Below are positions 53,591-64,000 of a stretch of DNA of 64,000 nt, in pieces. The first letter of the stretch is position 1, and the number at the start of each line of letters is the position of its first letter. The position numbers were made by a program, and so were the translations under genes. The DNA is from Sclerurus mexicanus (lineage: Eukaryota; Chordata; Aves; Passeriformes; Furnariidae): positions 880,479 to 944,478 of the forward strand of contig VWZF01002698.1 in the NCBI GenBank assembly GCA_013396755.1, in the 5' to 3' direction. Below the pieces are notes generated by a model. It saw only the letters and a list, made by a program, of their open reading frames with translations. It was not told the origin of the DNA and did no database searches.

Positions 53591-56500
53591 TGGAAGGCCA
53601 TGCCTAGAAAATATAACCAACCTTCCCTCACTTTCCAAAAGGGTGGTGAAGGAACAAGGATTGTTTCGGGTTGGTTTTTGTGTTTTAAGATCATGCGATC
53701 TGTATCTACTAAGAATGAAGCCACAAACCCCCAAAAGCTCTATCCCAAAATGCTCATCCTTTTCATGCGTCTCTCCCTTATCAACTGCTGCTCACCACTC
53801 AGACACAGACTGCTATGGGTTTGAGGTAACCATGTCGAGCCTGGTATGGTTGTATTTGTAACATTCTTTCAAAAAAAGCAAGTATAAATTAACACGACCA
53901 TTAGGCTTAAACATATCCCTTCCAAAACATCTTATGTTATTTTGGGACTGATCTGTACATGTGCACAGTCCATGTGCTCCTGTTATTATGGTTAAAGAGT
54001 ATATTAATATTTGCAGGAGCGAGACCTAAAATAAAAGGTTTATGATAGTTTCAAAATATGTAAATATTTTAAAACTTATACATATACAGAATGTATTTGT
54101 TTTAACACATTCTAAATTAAGACTAATTTATTACATGAAGTAAAATATCATCATGCATGGAAGAAGCTTATCTAAAAATTTCTCTTTTGTCCTTTCCAAT
54201 GAATCAAAATACAGGTATAACTGACTCCACTTGTCATAAAACAATGTTTATATTCCATTAATGCTAATTCTTGAATTAAGATCATTACAATCTCAATCCT
54301 ATGCTAATCATTTATTTTATACTGATTCACAATTAACTGCTTCAAAAGTAACACCACAAGTTTATTTCCTTGTGTCTCTAGATCACATGGAGAATTGACA
54401 TTCACAAAAAACATATTTTCAGTGAGAAACTCACAATAAATAAATTTAAATGTCTCAAAAGTTTCCTGCACTCAAGTTTCTAGCCTTTTAGCCTTAGCTC
54501 CACCTTTAAGTATCTCCTTTATCAACCAAATGCTGTTGGTTCATACTTAAATATCCACAAAATTTTTTCTATATAAATTACTATATTTTTTTATAAATTT
54601 CTAATACTTTGACAACGATTACACAACAACAGTGTTATAAGTCCTGTGCTATTTCTAGTGCACCCATCCACTAGATTTTTTCCTTCTCTTTCCACATGAA
54701 ATTTATCTTATTTTTCTTCCTCTTGGGCACACACAGTCAAGCACCAGTTTAAACAGAATGCACTGCCTTCCAACAAATTTCATCACCGTGCACATATCAG
54801 CTTCTCCCATAGGAGTGCATAAATCCTGTCACGCAAAATACATGGTCAAGAGCAAATAATAGAAAATATAGTAATTGGAAACAGGATTATGGGGCTGTTT
54901 CAGATTCCAGCATAAAATGGTTGAGAAATGATGCACACACCAAGTCCATACAAAGGGGGAAAACCAACAATGTGGCATGGATATGTCTATGCTTAGGGCA
55001 GAAATTTCAAGTTGCTTTACATGCAACTTTGGAATACTGTTAAAGGCATAATGAGTACTGTCTTTCTTAATTCATTTATTCAAGATTTAAGATTTCTGTT
55101 CCTCAAGCGACCAAGGAAACCAAACCAAAGCTCATCATGGTTGAGTGCTCATCCTAAACAAAAAGTTGTGACATAAAGGCACTTTTAACTCCTTCTGTGT
55201 TGAAAGATAGAGTGATGATCCCCCACCGATTCCAGAAGAAAAGCAGTGAAGCACTTTGTTTGGAAAGCAACAAGCTGAGAGTTCTAAAAGGAAAGAAAAC
55301 TCATTTTCCTTCAGAAAAATCTGAATATGGTGCTGACATCCAGGAGAAGAGTAATGGTTCTAAGAAATTCCTGTTGTCCAAATTACAATACTGATGAGCT
55401 CACCATTTAATTTTACACTTCTATTCTGGATACCATTTTAAGTCTTAAATCATTGTCAGGACTGAGGATGCAATACTGGAGTCTGGAAACCCAAAACCTA
55501 ACTGAAGGAACACCTGGTGCTCACCATCTAATGCTTTTCTGGGGATCCAGTTCTCTGAGTATCTCACTCCAAACAACTTTCAAAAGTTGAATTTTACCAG
55601 AAATATACCCAACAACTCTAAACATTCATGGATAATGGGAGATACAGGAATTTGTAACCAAGGGTGAAATAACCATTCTGTAAAAGAAAGTGAAATTACT
55701 TAAATAATCCTAAGAAATTACATTAACTGCAGAAAACATGTATGACCTCTACACTACTAATGGCACAAGTATTTCAACCATCTGTGTCTTTCTACACAGG
55801 AACTTTTGTTTTTAGCATATAGGATCTTAAGGAATTCTTTCCCTAAATATACTTCAAATGAAAGCATGTGTTGGAATTCTTTGCTGGTCCACTTCAAAAC
55901 ATGAGATTCATTCCCATACAGGCATGTAAACATGACCTCAAAGAAGGAAGGGGAAACAAAAACCGATGCTTTTGGCATATATATTTCTTTTGAAACAAAC
56001 AAACAAAAAACAGTTTCTCTTCTGACCCAATGACAACATAACATACTTTATTAATATTATTTTCTATGTATCTTCACAGTATAATCTCCAAATGCCAAGA
56101 TTTATCAGAATTTAATAGCAACTATACCCAAATACTTCAAAGGCCTAACTTCAGCAAAAGATGCATTATTTTATCAGTCATAAAAATAGAACATACTCTT
56201 TGATACTAGGCATTTTCATTCATGTTTGTTTACTGGAGTTCATACTGTATAAATACATAAGACTGTACAGTGTGAAAGACATTTTAAAGTGTTTAATTAT
56301 ATGAGATCATAATTATACTTATTCTAACAATACAAACATTTCACATGCTATAGATCCTTGTATTATTTCAGTGTCAAAAAAAAATCATTTACTACAGAAT
56401 GGACTAAGCCAAGGAAACTAGCAGATTGTCATGTTACACTCTCTTCTTGCTGCTGGAGTGGTTAACATTCCAGTCTGCAATCCTTTTAGTTGTCTTAACC

Positions 56501-59500
56501 TTTCTCATTACAGTGCCTACTCATTTTATTGCAAAATACTTCATAATAAATATGTAGGAAACTGAACAAACTAAGAGAAACTCAGTAAAGAGACAACTGG
56601 AAATATTTAACTGGATACAGGATTCAGACAACTGAAGTCTTACCAAAAAAAAAAAAAAAGACTGGAGAAAAGACTATTAATCATAATAAAGTAAAATGTT
56701 AAGCACAATAAAGTTTTTCCTAAATTCAACCTGCTGTCAATAAGAGTTCACCATTTAGTTGAGCTTCTCTGAAAATCCAGGCCCAAACTGCTACCTAGAG
56801 ACAAAAAAAAACCTGATCTGATTTATGAAAAAAGTAAATCTTGCCATAGGACACAAAACAATTCCCCTCTATCAGGAGCCAGCTCTCCAAAACTCTAGTC
56901 TGTGCAGAGATTACTATCTACACTTCACAAAAAAAATACATGTCCAAGCAGACCTATTTTTAGCTTTGTATTTAAATTAACATCTTGCCTTGCTAACATG
57001 TAAAATCATTGTTCCCCTTCTCTGTGCAGTCATAAATGCAGAGATGTTAAAGGTTTGCTTTCTTTCTATACTCAGTGAGGAGGATCTGTTTTCTAGGAAT
57101 AAACCAGGCTATGCAAATCAAGCACTGGTGCTTTTAAAGGCAGAACAAAAAAAACCTAAAGCAAGAAGTCTGAAACCCAACTCAGCATCAGTCCATGTTC
57201 TGTAATTAACATGGACTGACTTGACAATCTGAACCACTGATAATCTGCCAATACCCAGTACTGCAGAATTTTGAACAAGGAAACAGTTTAGGGAAGTGTG
57301 CCCCTCTTTATTCACCCTCCACAAATCCTATACCTCCCAGGCAATCCAAGCTTCCTTTAAGGCAGGATCAGTTGGAACAAGCAGCCCTTCATGGTGAATG
57401 CTGCAAAGAAGGGTGCCCTTGGAGATGCTGCACTCAGCTTCTCCTCAAGGCCACACAGAGCAGAACCTCACCCCTCACTAACACTCTGTTTTCCCAAAGG
57501 TTGGGAGGCTTGCTGATCCCATACACACACCTGCTCTGCCCTGCTCTCTCACCTTGCAGGACAGGAAGGAGAGGGGAGCATGCCCCGCTTCCAGCTCATC
57601 CCTCCTCCACACTCAGGAAGGGTAGCCATACAGAAGAGAGGTGTAAGACTAGTACTGCAAGTATCACAGTATCACTTCACTGTCAATACATTATTTTGTT
57701 CCTGCACACATGCAGAACCAGAACAGTGCACCGATGGATGGACCACAGCTTCCCCTGGCACCTATATGGCTTTCTACTCCACTTCCAAGTCACGCACTAA
57801 AAACAAACAGCCAGCAAACCTGAAACAGGGAAAAAACCAAACTCAGTGTTTCTGGATTCTTTCTGATTAAGAAAGAGTGTTCAGGTCTTTTTATCCACTA
57901 CAGATTTACCGCTTTTCTACATGCCCAGCTTCTTTTGTTAACACTAACTGCGAGATGAACAAGTTCACCATCGACCTGTCATCCACTTCAGTGTGGGGGC
58001 ACAGCACCTTCAGAAATTTCTTTAAGGTTCTTTTGTTTTGTCTTAATTCTGCACACACTTGTAGTACTTGTAGGAAACAGAGACTATGTATCATTATAAG
58101 CTTGTTTCCAGTAAAGTCCCAAGTGTCTCACAAAGAAAGTTTCTGGGTAGGGTAGGTTGTAAGTCCACTAATTGTGGACTTAATTTTCCTCACTGAAATG
58201 AGGGAATGGCATGGTCACATGTGTACCACAGGCAGCAGCTAACAGCTCCCCCATCATCTCATAGCCCTTTTACTGCCTCCTCTCACAGAAGGGAGGTTGG
58301 CTACAATCAATGGCCAGGAGACAGACACTATGCTCAAAGTCCACGTAACTGCTGATTTGGGTCAGATCTTCTCTTGAAGCATATCTTACTAATCGCCCTT
58401 ATCAAGGTTTGGTTTGTATCGTGGGGCCATCTTTAGATACACACACCCTATTGCTTCTAGATGCAAACAAACAAACAAAGAAGTATTTTTAAATAACAAA
58501 AAGCTAAACCCAAAACATGAATGCTCCAAGAAAGCACCTAATCTATTTCAACCTCATACTGGCATTCGTTCCATGAGACCAGAGCACACCTTGACCAAAA
58601 TAAAACACTAAGCCCTGAAACACACATACCATGGGGCCACAGGTCATCAAAACCAAAGGGTATTGTTTATAGACCAGCTCCTGTTAGACAAGGACTACAA
58701 GACTTTGGACCCTGTCATACTATCCTCTTCCCAAGGGCAGTAAGTGAAAAATAAGACAGAGCAGAAATACCACTGAGTGCCAACAGGAGCTTTCCCACTA
58801 CAAAAGCCCATCTATTCCCTGCATATGAAATTCAAACATTTTATTTACATATTACAGTAACAAGCACAGCAGAGGAAAAACCAAGCTCCTAAAGTAATGG
58901 CTTTCAGTTTTGCAATTTTGAATTGTATAAAAACCTCACCGAACAACAGATTAAAAAGGACTAATGTATAGGTCAGCTACATGAGGTCAAAGTAGCTATG
59001 CCTCTTTAAAACTGAGGCATTCAATTTTGATTTAGACATAATCTGAAGGAGATTGATACTGCTTTTACTGAGGTGATGGTCTTAGAATGAGGAGAAATAA
59101 CATTTGGGGACAGCATGATGTAGTTAGGCTTTGTATACACAGTGTAAATAAACAGAACTTGGTAAGACTCAAAGCCACAAAATTGATTAAGCACAAGCCT
59201 CAGGAACTGCTTATGACCAGAAAACCTCCAAGAAGTACAGCTGCAAACATTTGAAGTATGCAGCATCCTTGATCAGAAGCACACCTCTCCTGGATACCAC
59301 TATTTCTAAGAGCTGAACTGAAGACAAAGAGCAGATTCTGAGCTACTAGTAATAAAATACTTAGTAATACAGAGTTTTATGTCTAAACTGGACCATGTAT
59401 GCTTCCAAGCTTCCAGGTCTGGATCCTAAACCTGTATCAGAACAAGATCTAAGCGTGCAATCTTTCCTTAACCTTCCCCAAGAAATTCAAAAACACACGA

Positions 59501-61379
59501 TAGAAGCAACCTAGGCCATAATCCATCCAGGTCTTGACAACTGGGGATCTAGAACTACTGGTCACACTGTGAAGTCCCCATGTCCTGAAGGAGAAACAGC
59601 TGCAGCATGCTAACTCATAGACAGCAAAAACTATAGCTCTGGAAGCTCAGGAATCAGATGGCTCACATTAAACAGAACACAAGCAGAGGCCACGCAGATG
59701 CAGAAACTGAACAAAGGGGACTCCTCCTCTGGGCAAGTATTCACACAAGTTTCCAGTCTCCTGCTTTTACATGAGCAAGAATCTACTGTTGTATATTTTC
59801 TTATTCTGAAAAATAAATGAAACCTCTATAGCGTGTTTATTTTAATGTTGAGTCAGGAAGTATTTTAAAAGATAAGAGAATCAGCATGATAATATTTTAA
59901 TACAAAAAAAAAAAGACAACAGACTGTTTGTCTTACTTTCTGATGACTTTTCCAAGGTGCCTGAACACACAACAGACAAGAAAAGTTCATGCTCGAACTC
60001 ACAGAATTCAATCCAGTTCCAACACCAAAATCCTCCCCTTAAGCCCATGCATGGAATACATGCACACACAACACCCTCAGCTAAGCAAGACAGAAGACCC
60101 TCTTTATTTTAATTGACAATGATGGTGTACATGGGTTCTACATCTACACACACAGCAATTCACCTCTCTGTAGGAAATTTCCTCTAAATATCATCCTGCA
60201 AAATCCAGCTCCTCACCTGTTTGCCCTGTGAGCCTCTCTTACACCTCTGCAATAAGGAGCTCATGTATCAGTACTCCATTAACAACAGCCAGCTCTCTCC
60301 TTCCCACTTTTTTAACCATCCAGTTTACATTGAGAACACTCTCGAACAACTGATATTAATACTCCAGACAAAACATACCACACATTTTAGAAAGGGTCTA
60401 CTATTACAATAAGGTAGTTCTTTTAATTTATCTTTTTAAGATATAAGATCCTCCAAATAATAGGTAACTTTTTCCTTAACTTCCCAACATAAAAAACAGT
60501 TCCTTGTAACCATTAGGAAAACAAAACCAGAACAAACAGAAGGAAGTAGCTTTCACTAATAGAAATTTAGTAGCAATCAACAAAGTAAGAGACAACAGAT
60601 TTCAATAGCATAAACATGCAGTTGGGCTGCAGGAACTAATTCCCAGTGTAGGCCTTCCCAGCAGTTGTTATAACTTGTCCAAGGCCACATTTAACCTATG
60701 GTTCAATTTCCATGAACAAAATAACAAAAACCCTACACTCCAAGTTTTACTTGCCTTACAGCCATATAAAAGAGCTAATTAATGTTTCTAGAATGCTGTT
60801 ATGCAACAAGTACTAACAAAACATGGTGTCTCCAGCCTTGGTGGTATCTTATTACTGCATTTACACAGATTGTAACCTATGATAACTATGACTGGAAGAC
60901 AATCTTTGTCATAAACCCTTTCACATGCTTCTAACTTTCCAAGGTGTTTGCTGTTGTGGTTCAATTTTTCCCACCTTTGTCTTTACCCAAAGGTGGATGT
61001 TATGAAAGCATCAAAAAGGTTGGTTTTGATTGCTAGACATAATTATCCCAGCATAAAGCAATTCTGAATACTTTTAACACTGAGCAGTACGATTTCATCT
61101 TTTTAATTAGAATGATGCTGTTCTTCATAATTGAAGTCACACCAAGTTTGAAAAAAGAAGTTAAGATAAAACTTGACAATGTAAAACTAAAATATTATGC
61201 ACAGAGCTGGGAAAACCCTATATGTCTAAACTGGATATGCTGGCACTCTCATCCAGTTTACAGGAAGACAGAAGCTCACCTTCTGAGGACTGTCAGGCTT
61301 CCAAGAGAACATCAATAACCATAAACACAACAGGCAGTTCAGCTTCACACTAAAATTTAGGAAAAGGACTTGAAAAGCC
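53591..61379. other. LTBP1 intron sequence, no gene seen
   Basis: AT-rich intron with A runs near 56646 and 59905 and a perfect 9-bp-arm hairpin at 58160-58182. The 142-codon plus frame at 57372-57800 has a moderately higher GC content but no domain, and I do not believe it is a gene. Confidence 0.55.
58160..58182. repeat. Perfect short palindrome, 9-bp arms
   Basis: TAAGTCCAC, five-base spacer TAATT, then GTGGACTTA. It could be a binding site for a dimeric factor or incidental. Confidence 0.8.
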
Positions 61380-61732
61380 CACTTCCCTCCTCCATACAGA
61401 TGCTGCCCTCTGACCTGCACGGAAACATCTCTAAAGTCCCCTGTTGCTGCTACTGAGGGAAAAGCAATGCAGCTGCCACTGCTCCCAGCCAGACCTTCAG
61501 TCACCTGGGACAGAAGTCACCTGAGGGAACGGCAGGCTCAGCCATAGCCTCATGCCTGAGAAAACAGGGCCAGCAAACACCACCATGCAAGAGAAAGGGA
61601 ATGGGAAGCAGCCTAGGCTGCAAGACCATACCTCTTCCCTTCGCCCCCTCCTTCTGTGGGTTACAGGGAGGCTTATTCACACAGGTGCAGCAGAGCAGAA
61701 ACACATGCTGCTTGTTCCAGCCCGGGATTACA
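61380..61732. other. GC-raised island within the intron
   Basis: This stretch is clearly richer in G and C than its surroundings, with CACCTG and CAGCTG-type E-box sequences (for example near 61503 and 61471) and open frames on both strands. None of those frames has a recognisable domain. It may be a regulatory element, an old retroposed piece, or simple base-composition variation. Confidence 0.4.
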
Positions 61733-61980
61733 CCTGAGCTAATAAACCTCGCTGATCAGAGTTGGCTCTCAGCACTCCAGTTCTGGAAGCATGATGCAGA
61801 CAAATGGAAGTTGGCTCTGGAAAGAGCCAGTATAGGTCTGGGGTTTATTAGCTCAGGCTTTGCACCATGCAACAGAATAAAATCTGGCCCTAGAGACCAA
61901 ATAGCTTATTAGAGTGATACTGAGCCTGAGCTAATAAACCCTGACAGATCCAAACTGACTTTGCATCAAGTCAGCTCAGG
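61733..61980. repeat. Nested palindrome cluster with three copies of a 16-bp motif
   Basis: The 16-mer CCTGAGCTAATAAACC occurs at 61733-61748, inverted at 61842-61857, and direct again at 61925-61940. The second and third share 19 bases. The octamer CCTGAGCT of the third copy is answered by AGCTCAGG at 61973-61980. Inside the first pair, a 7-bp stem with a GGAA loop lies at 61812-61829. The layout gives two adjacent units bounded by inverted termini (125 and 56 bp). Their origin is unknown: a tiny DNA-transposon derivative or a clustered regulatory element are the main options. Confidence 0.88.
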
Positions 61981-64000
61981 TGTGTTGGCATCTGTGGCAC
62001 AATTAATTACTATTGCAATAATCCACTCAAAACCGACAGAGTGCACTGTCTGAATTTAAAAATTGCTTATTTTTACACAAAACAAAAGGGGTTAACTATT
62101 GTTCAGTTATAGGGTTTCTGGTCCTCTGAAAGGAACACCAGCAGCTTCCAGAAAAGGTGGTATCTGGCTTTTATGACTGTGAGATTAATCTTCCATAGCT
62201 AAATCAAGTCAATGCTATCTCATAGTTTGCCTAAGTTAAAAAACAGACAACTTTAGTACACTTAGTGCTTCCCCTGGCCTGCCAAGAGAGGGGTGAAACT
62301 GAGACGATCCAAGCCAAGTGTATTATACCACTGCTAGGAGGTATTAGAGTAGCATCAGAGGACACAGCAAAAGTATTTAATTCTAGGCAGAGCCTAATAT
62401 CAGAGGCTCAAAAAGAGAAAGAAAGGTCAAGGAGAAAATGCCCTCCACCTTTCTTTTAACTCTTTCTCTGCTGCTCCATTCCTCCAGTAACTATAAGAAT
62501 GAACCAAACAATTAATGGATTTAAATTCTATGTAGTTATCCCATAAAAATCCAATTGTCTGACTTGGTCTTTATTGAAGACTCTAAAAATAAATTAAAAA
62601 AATAGACAAAAAAGAACAGTTGAACAACAATCAGAAAAATGAAAAAGACAAAGGACTGAAAGCAAAGAAAACTACTTAATTTACAAACAAAAGGATAGAC
62701 TGAAGTTATCTGGAAATAAAAGAAGACAGAGAAAGAACCACAAAAAGCAACATTGTTTGGGTTTTGTTCAAAATAGTGACAATAAAATTGTTTGACAATA
62801 GCATAGCAGTTTAAATACAGTTTTTCACTTCATCTCCTGAAATTACCAAGAGATTTTTTCACTTTGGTAAGTATTTCAGCTAAGGTAGGTGTTTATTAAG
62901 CTCTGCAATTAGCCTTAAAATACCACTGTAAGCTGAAGGAAATTATTTTAGTACTTGTAAGGTGTTAAGCAAAAAAGGTGACTAACCTAACACAGCAGCA
63001 TTTATTTTAAGCTGAAAATGTTAATTTAGAAGAGTATCTTAAACACATGCTAAGTTGGTCGGGGAAATTGTGAGGTTTTGTCTTTAACTACTGTAATAAA
63101 GTCTTTGCTTCTTAGCAACAGGTCCACGAAGGTCAAAGGTACTTGACCTTACTCAGCATTACAAAAGTGATTGCTTTCTATTGTGAAAAATCCCACACAG
63201 GGACAAAAGCCACTACAAAAAATAAAAAAAAAGGCAGCAAACCAGCATTTCCATATTTAAAGCATTTACTCCAACTCTTTCAAGGACTCAAGTCTGCCCT
63301 GCTGAATTAGCACAATGTCCCAAGATCTGCTCAATCTCGCTGATACCTGAAGAGGTATGCCATTCCTGTCTTTCCTGACCTCATTACTCCACATTATTCC
63401 ACTTTAGCCACTTGCAGTCATTCCAAATCTTGCCTGCATTAGCAGAAATTCTTCCACTTTCACATTAGAAGGGACAACCTGAGTATAACAGCATTAACTC
63501 TATCAGTGTTATTTGATGCATGTATTTTGCGTTTCTAGTTATCAAAGTCAAGGTACATCCCTCACCAGGACCTTCTCCAAACCTACTCCTTTTGCCTTGT
63601 TCAATGCTTCAAGAATTCCATGCTCTAATCACGGGATCATCACATGGGCTGATGGTGAAGGGACAGTGTGGTTCTCCTTGTGCTCCTCTGGTAGATTCTT
63701 TACCCTGTTAAGCCCTTCATTCAAAAAACTCCTAAAAACCCACACACTAATGAGGGGGGTGGCAGAGGAGGGCAGGGAGGTGTTCCCCTGCAAAAAAAAC
63801 CCAAAACAGTCTCCAGAAAGCTCTCTCAAAAAATGTCACTGTTTGCACTGTGAATAAACATAAGAGACATCCTCTCTTCATCCTTTAGCAAAGCTGAAGG
63901 TTAGGAAGGAGGGATTTAAGGATGAAGTGTTACAACTGCTCCTGGGGGTTCTGTAGCTCAGCCAGCACCTCTTTGCCCATAGGCGATGCCAGCATCCACC
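61981..64000. other. LTBP1 intron sequence to the window edge
   Basis: Intron with A-rich patches (about 62580-62730) and no recognised transposon or exon. A G-rich patch lies near 63754-63780. No gene was seen. Confidence 0.55.

Larger units (their letters stand above)
1..64000 (-). other. LTBP1: LTBP1 gene, internal genomic segment (two exons with flanking introns)
   Basis: The whole window appears to lie inside the transcribed region of LTBP1, read on the minus strand. This is inferred from two coding exons in matching phase (49369-49657, then 15438-15613) that together give the N-terminal EGF-like domain and linker specific to the long isoform. LTBP1 is a secreted extracellular-matrix glycoprotein that binds the latent TGF-beta propeptide complex by disulphide linkage and anchors it to fibrillin and fibronectin matrix. 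The exons for the signal peptide, the TGF-beta-binding 8-Cys domains and the calcium-binding EGF array are not in the window. The gene ends are outside, so neither promoter nor polyadenylation site of the long form is visible. Confidence 0.85.

Noticed and set aside
57372..57800. 142-codon plus-strand frame with cysteines and raised GC
   Set aside because: No recognisable domain or homologue, overlaps another frame of similar length, and no convincing splice sites were found.
1..64000. Endogenous retrovirus, tRNA, snoRNA, microRNA and CRISPR-like arrays
   Set aside because: I looked for LTR-like ends, retroviral protein blocks, tRNA box patterns and regularly spaced repeats, and saw none that I could support.

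Overview
This window is intronic and exonic DNA of a vertebrate nuclear gene, very probably from a bird. The lineage call rests on several CR1 retrotransposon copies, one ending in the avian-type 3' tail that reads AACCATTCTGTGATTCT, on the low overall repeat density, and on a coding sequence closely resembling mammalian and avian LTBP1. There are no bacterial-type genes, operons or CRISPR arrays. One undetermined base (n) lies at 3558 inside an A-rich tract. The only gene I can support is LTBP1 (latent TGF-beta binding protein 1), on the minus strand, with two coding exons. The upstream exon (49369-49657, 289 bp) encodes the first EGF-like domain of the long isoform LTBP1L plus the start of a proline-rich linker. 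The downstream exon (15438-15613, 176 bp) continues that linker. The exons are joined across a 33,755-bp intron: the upstream exon ends two bases into a codon (CA) and the downstream exon supplies the third (G), giving CAG. The downstream exon ends one base into its last codon, so transcription continues past base 1 of the window toward exons not present here. I found no upstream hybrid-domain exon and no recognisable LTBP1S first exon. Layout on the plus strand: 1-15437, intron 3' of the second exon, with CR1 copies at 55-670 and 4255-4425, an A-rich tract at 3518-3650, and an 80-bp near-perfect inverted repeat at 13384-13985. 15438-15613, exon. 15614-49368, large intron with a 1.9-kb CR1 carrying a dead reverse transcriptase (17716-19650) and CR1 tails at 35505-35716 and 44040-44975. 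49369-49657, exon. 49658-64000, upstream intron with an exact 32-bp tandem duplication, a degenerate ancient sauropsid repeat near 53330-53590, and a GC-raised island followed by nested palindromes at 61380-61985. Most open reading frames in the window are chance intronic frames or antisense shadows of CR1. The features most worth following up are the 13.4-14.0 kb inverted repeat (which would form a long hairpin in LTBP1 pre-mRNA), the palindrome cluster at 61.7-62.0 kb, and a possible frame-breaking exon near 33.6-33.7 kb. I saw no clear evidence of a wholly new biological system.
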